From the NCBI GenBank assembly GCA_021788565.1, contig JAJYKO010000218.1, positions 1 to 7,966 of the forward strand: a DNA stretch of 7,966 nt, in the 5' to 3' direction. Origin of the DNA: Chloroflexota bacterium. GTDB taxonomy: Bacteria; Chloroflexota; UBA6077. Both the position numbers and the translations under genes were made by a program. Positions 6,133 to 7,966 of this stretch are shown one piece after another. Within the stretch, counting starts at the first letter, position 1, and each line of letters opens with the position of its first letter. Below the pieces are notes generated by a model, which saw only the letters and a program-made list of their open reading frames with translations, was not told the DNA's origin and made no database searches.

Positions 6133-6162
6133 TCGGCTGACGGGGGTCAGGGATCAAGGTAC

Positions 6163-6423
6163 ATGATCAGAATCCTGGTGAGGGTGCAGCCTGGCGCATC
6201 CAGGGATGAGATAGCCGGGTGGGATAACGGCTCCCTTCGGGTGCGGCTGCGCGCACGCGCCGTCGAAGGCAAGGCTAACAGGAGTCTCCTGGGGTTCCTG
6301 GCGCAGTCCCTGGGGCTGCGGCCATACCAGGTGGCACTCAGCAAGGGAGACAGGTCGCGGGAGAAGCTGATCGACGTGGACCTGCCCTCCCTGGAGGAAA
6401 TGGAAGCGCGGTTGAAACAGTAG
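6163..6423 (+). CDS. yggU: DUF167 / YggU-family small protein
   Basis: Small conserved protein of 86 residues in the DUF167 (UPF0235, YggU) family, whose biochemical role is not established. Family hallmarks are visible: VRVQPGASRDEIAGW (7-21), LRVRLRARAVEGKANRSLLGFLAQ (25-48), with the GKAN motif, and KGDRSREKLIDV (61-72). ATG at 6163 follows hemL by 30 bases with only a weak ribosome site (AAGG close to the start), so translation may depend partly on the upstream gene. In E. coli the homologue lies beside yggT and yggS; here it sits next to yggT but on the opposite strand, pointing towards it. Its TAG stop lies in the stem of the following terminator. Confidence 0.92.
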   Translation: MIRILVRVQPGASRDEIAGWDNGSLRVRLRARAVEGKANRSLLGFLAQSLGLRPYQVALSKGDRSREKLIDVDLPSLEEMEARLKQ

Positions 6424-6456
6424 CCGCGGGCGTCATGTCCGCGGCTACTTGTTTGC
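6419..6456. terminator. Hairpin terminator between yggU and yggT, probably bidirectional
   Basis: AGTAGCCGCGG (6419-6429) and CCGCGGCTACT (6439-6449) form an 11-bp perfect stem with a nine-base loop. On the + strand it is followed by TTGTTTG, a short T-rich tail. On the - strand it is followed by GTTTCAA, weaker. It lies between convergent genes and includes the yggU stop codon (6421-6423). A convincing intrinsic terminator for the hemL operon; use by the yggT side is plausible. Confidence 0.8.
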
Positions 6457-6505
6457 CGGATCGCAACACGGCATCAGATGAGCCGCACGAGATCAGGGGT
6501 TGCGG

Positions 6506-6778
6506 TCAGAAGCCGTACCCTCCCCTCAGGGCACCAACCAGCTGGCTCTGCAGGAAGCCAAGCAGAAGGATCGCCACGATGGGTGATATGTCGATCATGC
6601 CGATCATCGGAATCACGCGTCGCATAGGCCCGAGAATCGGCTCAGTTATTTCGTAAAGTATCCTCACGAGCGGATTCGAGGGGCCCAGATTGAACCAGGA
6701 TAGAAGCGCCCGCGCGATTATGGAATATATCAGGATCATGAACAGATAGTCGACAAAGGTCGCTATGTAATTTGTCAT
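6506..6778 (-). CDS. yggT: YggT-family membrane protein
   Basis: Small integral membrane protein of 90 residues in the YggT (YlmG) family. Two hydrophobic segments are visible: about 6-28 (ATFVDYLFMILIYSIIARALL) and about 60-79 (MIDISPIVAILLLGFLQSQL). Between them lies the conserved loop SWFNLGPSNPLVRILYEITEP with ILGPMRRVIP, typical of the family. Relatives are linked to membrane organisation, osmotic tolerance in E. coli and, in Gram-positive bacteria, the division-gene neighbourhood; the molecular role is not settled. ATG at 6776-6778 has AGGAG six bases upstream, and that site overlaps the yggS stop codon, so the two genes are translationally close. It is last in the leftward operon pgeF-yggS-yggT. 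Confidence 0.95.
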   Translation of the reverse strand: MTNYIATFVDYLFMILIYSIIARALLSWFNLGPSNPLVRILYEITEPILGPMRRVIPMIGMIDISPIVAILLLGFLQSQLVGALRGGYGF

Positions 6779-6787
6779 TCAGCTCTC

Positions 6788-7507
6788 CTATGGCCTTAAT
6801 TCCGTCAACAAAGGGAGGCGCTCTCCAAAGATAGCTCGCCCGATACGCACCACGGTCGCGCCTTCTTGGATAGCAAGCTCGAAATCGTTGCTCATGCCCA
6901 TGGACAGGTGACGCCAGTCCGAGTCCGGGTATCGAGCCACCAGCCGGTCCCGGTGACCACGCGTCGCCCGAAACACCCCTCGAAGTTCATCCTGGTTCAG
7001 CCCCAGCGGAGCCACAGTCATGAGCCCCTGGGGCTCGAGGTGGGAGAATGTAATTATCTCCGCGGCCACGGCGTCCAGGTCGTCGGGCCGGAAACCTGAC
7101 CTGCCCGAACTGGGAGCGAAATTCACCTCCAACAGCACCGGCAATTTCCTGCCCAACTCTCCAGCGCAGCGATCCAAGAGCCGAGCGAGCTTGACCGAAT
7201 CGACTGAGTGAATTATATCAAACAGTTCTGCGGCCGGCCTGGCTTTGTTCGACTGGAGATGGCCCAGCATGTGCCACCGCGCCGTCATGTCCGCCGCATC
7301 GAGGAACGCTCGCTTGCCGCGAAACTCCTGAAGCCTGTTCTCTCCAAACTCGGTTTGACCTAGCCGGTAGGCCTCCACGATGACTTCGGGAGCCACGGTC
7401 TTGGAAACGGCGATGATCTGGATCTCCGAGGGAACACGGTGCGCCCTTTCCGCCGCGAGCTCGACTCTCCGGCGAACCTCATCCAGACGATCCCGCAAGC
7501 TACTCAT
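6788..7507 (-). CDS. yggS: PLP homeostasis protein YggS (PLPBP / YlmE)
   Basis: PLP-binding TIM-barrel protein without known catalysis, which buffers free pyridoxal 5'-phosphate and keeps amino-acid and keto-acid pools balanced. Family signatures are all present: IIAVSKT with the PLP lysine (Lys36), EFGENRLQEF, WHMLGHLQSNKAR, IHSVDS, LLEVNFAPSSGRSGF, and the phosphate-binding end SMGMSNDFELAIQEGATVVRIGRAIFG. From ATG at 7505-7507 it has 239 residues, normal for the family. A GTG one codon upstream (7508-7510) is the alternative start; both have only a modest GGGA-type ribosome site. The start overlaps the end of pgeF by eight bases, so translational coupling is likely. It shares the operon with pgeF and yggT. 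In Gram-positive bacteria sepF often lies between the last two; here yggT follows directly after nine bases. Confidence 0.97.
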   Translation of the reverse strand: MSSLRDRLDEVRRRVELAAERAHRVPSEIQIIAVSKTVAPEVIVEAYRLGQTEFGENRLQEFRGKRAFLDAADMTARWHMLGHLQSNKARPAAELFDIIHSVDSVKLARLLDRCAGELGRKLPVLLEVNFAPSSGRSGFRPDDLDAVAAEIITFSHLEPQGLMTVAPLGLNQDELRGVFRATRGHRDRLVARYPDSDWRHLSMGMSNDFELAIQEGATVVRIGRAIFGERLPLLTELRP

Positions 7508-7966
7508 CACGAATTCCCGCCACTACTCCGAAGCGACCGGCCAACTGCCCACCCGCGGCCCTGTGAGAGAAGAAGAGTTCGCTGTGGCAGCGGGTACAGA
7601 TGCCGGCCAGAGAAATCGACTCCTCCGGGACGCCCGCTCGCATCAGGGTTTCGCTGTTCGACCTCCAGAGGTCGAACCGCACGTCGGTATCGGAATCCCT
7701 TTGCACTACTCCGGTGCCGGCGAAAACCTGATCTGCCAGTCTCGCCACCTCCGGGCCCACCTGGTAGCAGCAGGGTCCTATGGACGGGCCGATGCCGGCC
7801 AGAATATCTGAAGGACGCGACCTGAAGTGCTCCACCATGAATGTGACGGTGGCACCGGGAGTCCCGAGGATCGAGCCTCTCCAACCAGCGTGCGCCAGTC
7901 CAACCACCTTTCGCACAGGATCCCAGAGGGTAATCGGGACGCAGTCAGCAAACTTGAGCATCAGGA
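7500..7966 (-). CDS. pgeF: Laccase-domain purine nucleoside phosphorylase / peptidoglycan editing factor (N-terminal part outside window)
   Basis: C-terminal 155 or so residues of a YfiH/YlmD-type protein; the 5' end lies beyond the window. Family members are zinc-dependent purine nucleoside phosphorylases/deaminases; in E. coli the protein is also linked to removing wrongly built peptidoglycan precursors. Visible motifs: FADCVPITLWD, AHAGWRGSILGT, IGPSIGPCCYQVG and, near the C-terminus, ICTRCHSELFFSHRAAGGQLAGRFGVVAGI. The AHAGWRG histidine and the GPCC and FFSHR regions supply the expected metal ligands. The stop TAG (7500-7502) lies inside the start of yggS, making it the first visible gene of the leftward operon. 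The Met at 7959-7961 is internal, because the conserved frame continues through it to the window edge. Confidence 0.94.
   Translation of the reverse strand, partial: LMLKFADCVPITLWDPVRKVVGLAHAGWRGSILGTPGATVTFMVEHFRSRPSDILAGIGPSIGPCCYQVGPEVARLADQVFAGTGVVQRDSDTDVRFDLWRSNSETLMRAGVPEESISLAGICTRCHSELFFSHRAAGGQLAGRFGVVAGIRDE

Overview
The window is high-GC bacterial DNA of ordinary chromosomal type with short intergenic gaps. It holds nine protein genes; two of them (ftsH at the left edge, pgeF at the right edge) are cut by the window ends. I found no rRNA, tRNA, CRISPR array, transposase, integrase or phage gene. The gene set suggests a Chloroflexota-like bacterium: a class F-type sortase with a Thr/Pro linker, a secreted protein with Trp-rich ends joined by a long Pro/Thr linker, and a pgeF-yggS-yggT (ylmD-ylmE-ylmG) cluster without sepF. 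That placement is inferred from gene content and protein style and was not tested by any search.

Left part (1-2758). ftsH, the membrane AAA+ zinc protease, reads leftwards and off the window. It is divergent from a gene for a membrane-anchored sortase reading rightwards, across a 273-base spacer. The sortase converges on the next gene across about 430 bases with no convincing gene but several strong inverted repeats.

Middle (2759-4345). A secreted protein gene of unknown function reads leftwards from a TTG start, with a consensus-like promoter about 80 bases upstream. Behind it lies a hairpin terminator for the next leftward gene, a BlaI/MecI-type winged-helix repressor, also with a TTG start. 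The spacer upstream of the repressor is a divergent control region: a promoter for the repressor, an 18-bp dyad over its predicted start point, and an extended -10 promoter for the rightward operon.

Right part (4346-7966). The rightward operon is a NimA-like/pyridoxamine 5'-phosphate oxidase-fold protein, hemL (glutamate-1-semialdehyde aminomutase, a tetrapyrrole precursor step) and a small DUF167/YggU protein, ending at a hairpin terminator that contains the last stop codon. Facing it from the right is the tightly packed operon pgeF-yggS-yggT: a laccase-domain purine nucleoside enzyme/peptidoglycan editing factor, the PLP homeostasis protein, and a two-helix membrane protein linked elsewhere to division-site biology. 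Two genes here depend on or manage PLP (hemL, yggS). The main links to test are control of a cofactor/heme operon by a BlaI-type repressor with no sensor gene beside it, and the division-type cluster lacking sepF. Most of the window is well-known housekeeping content.
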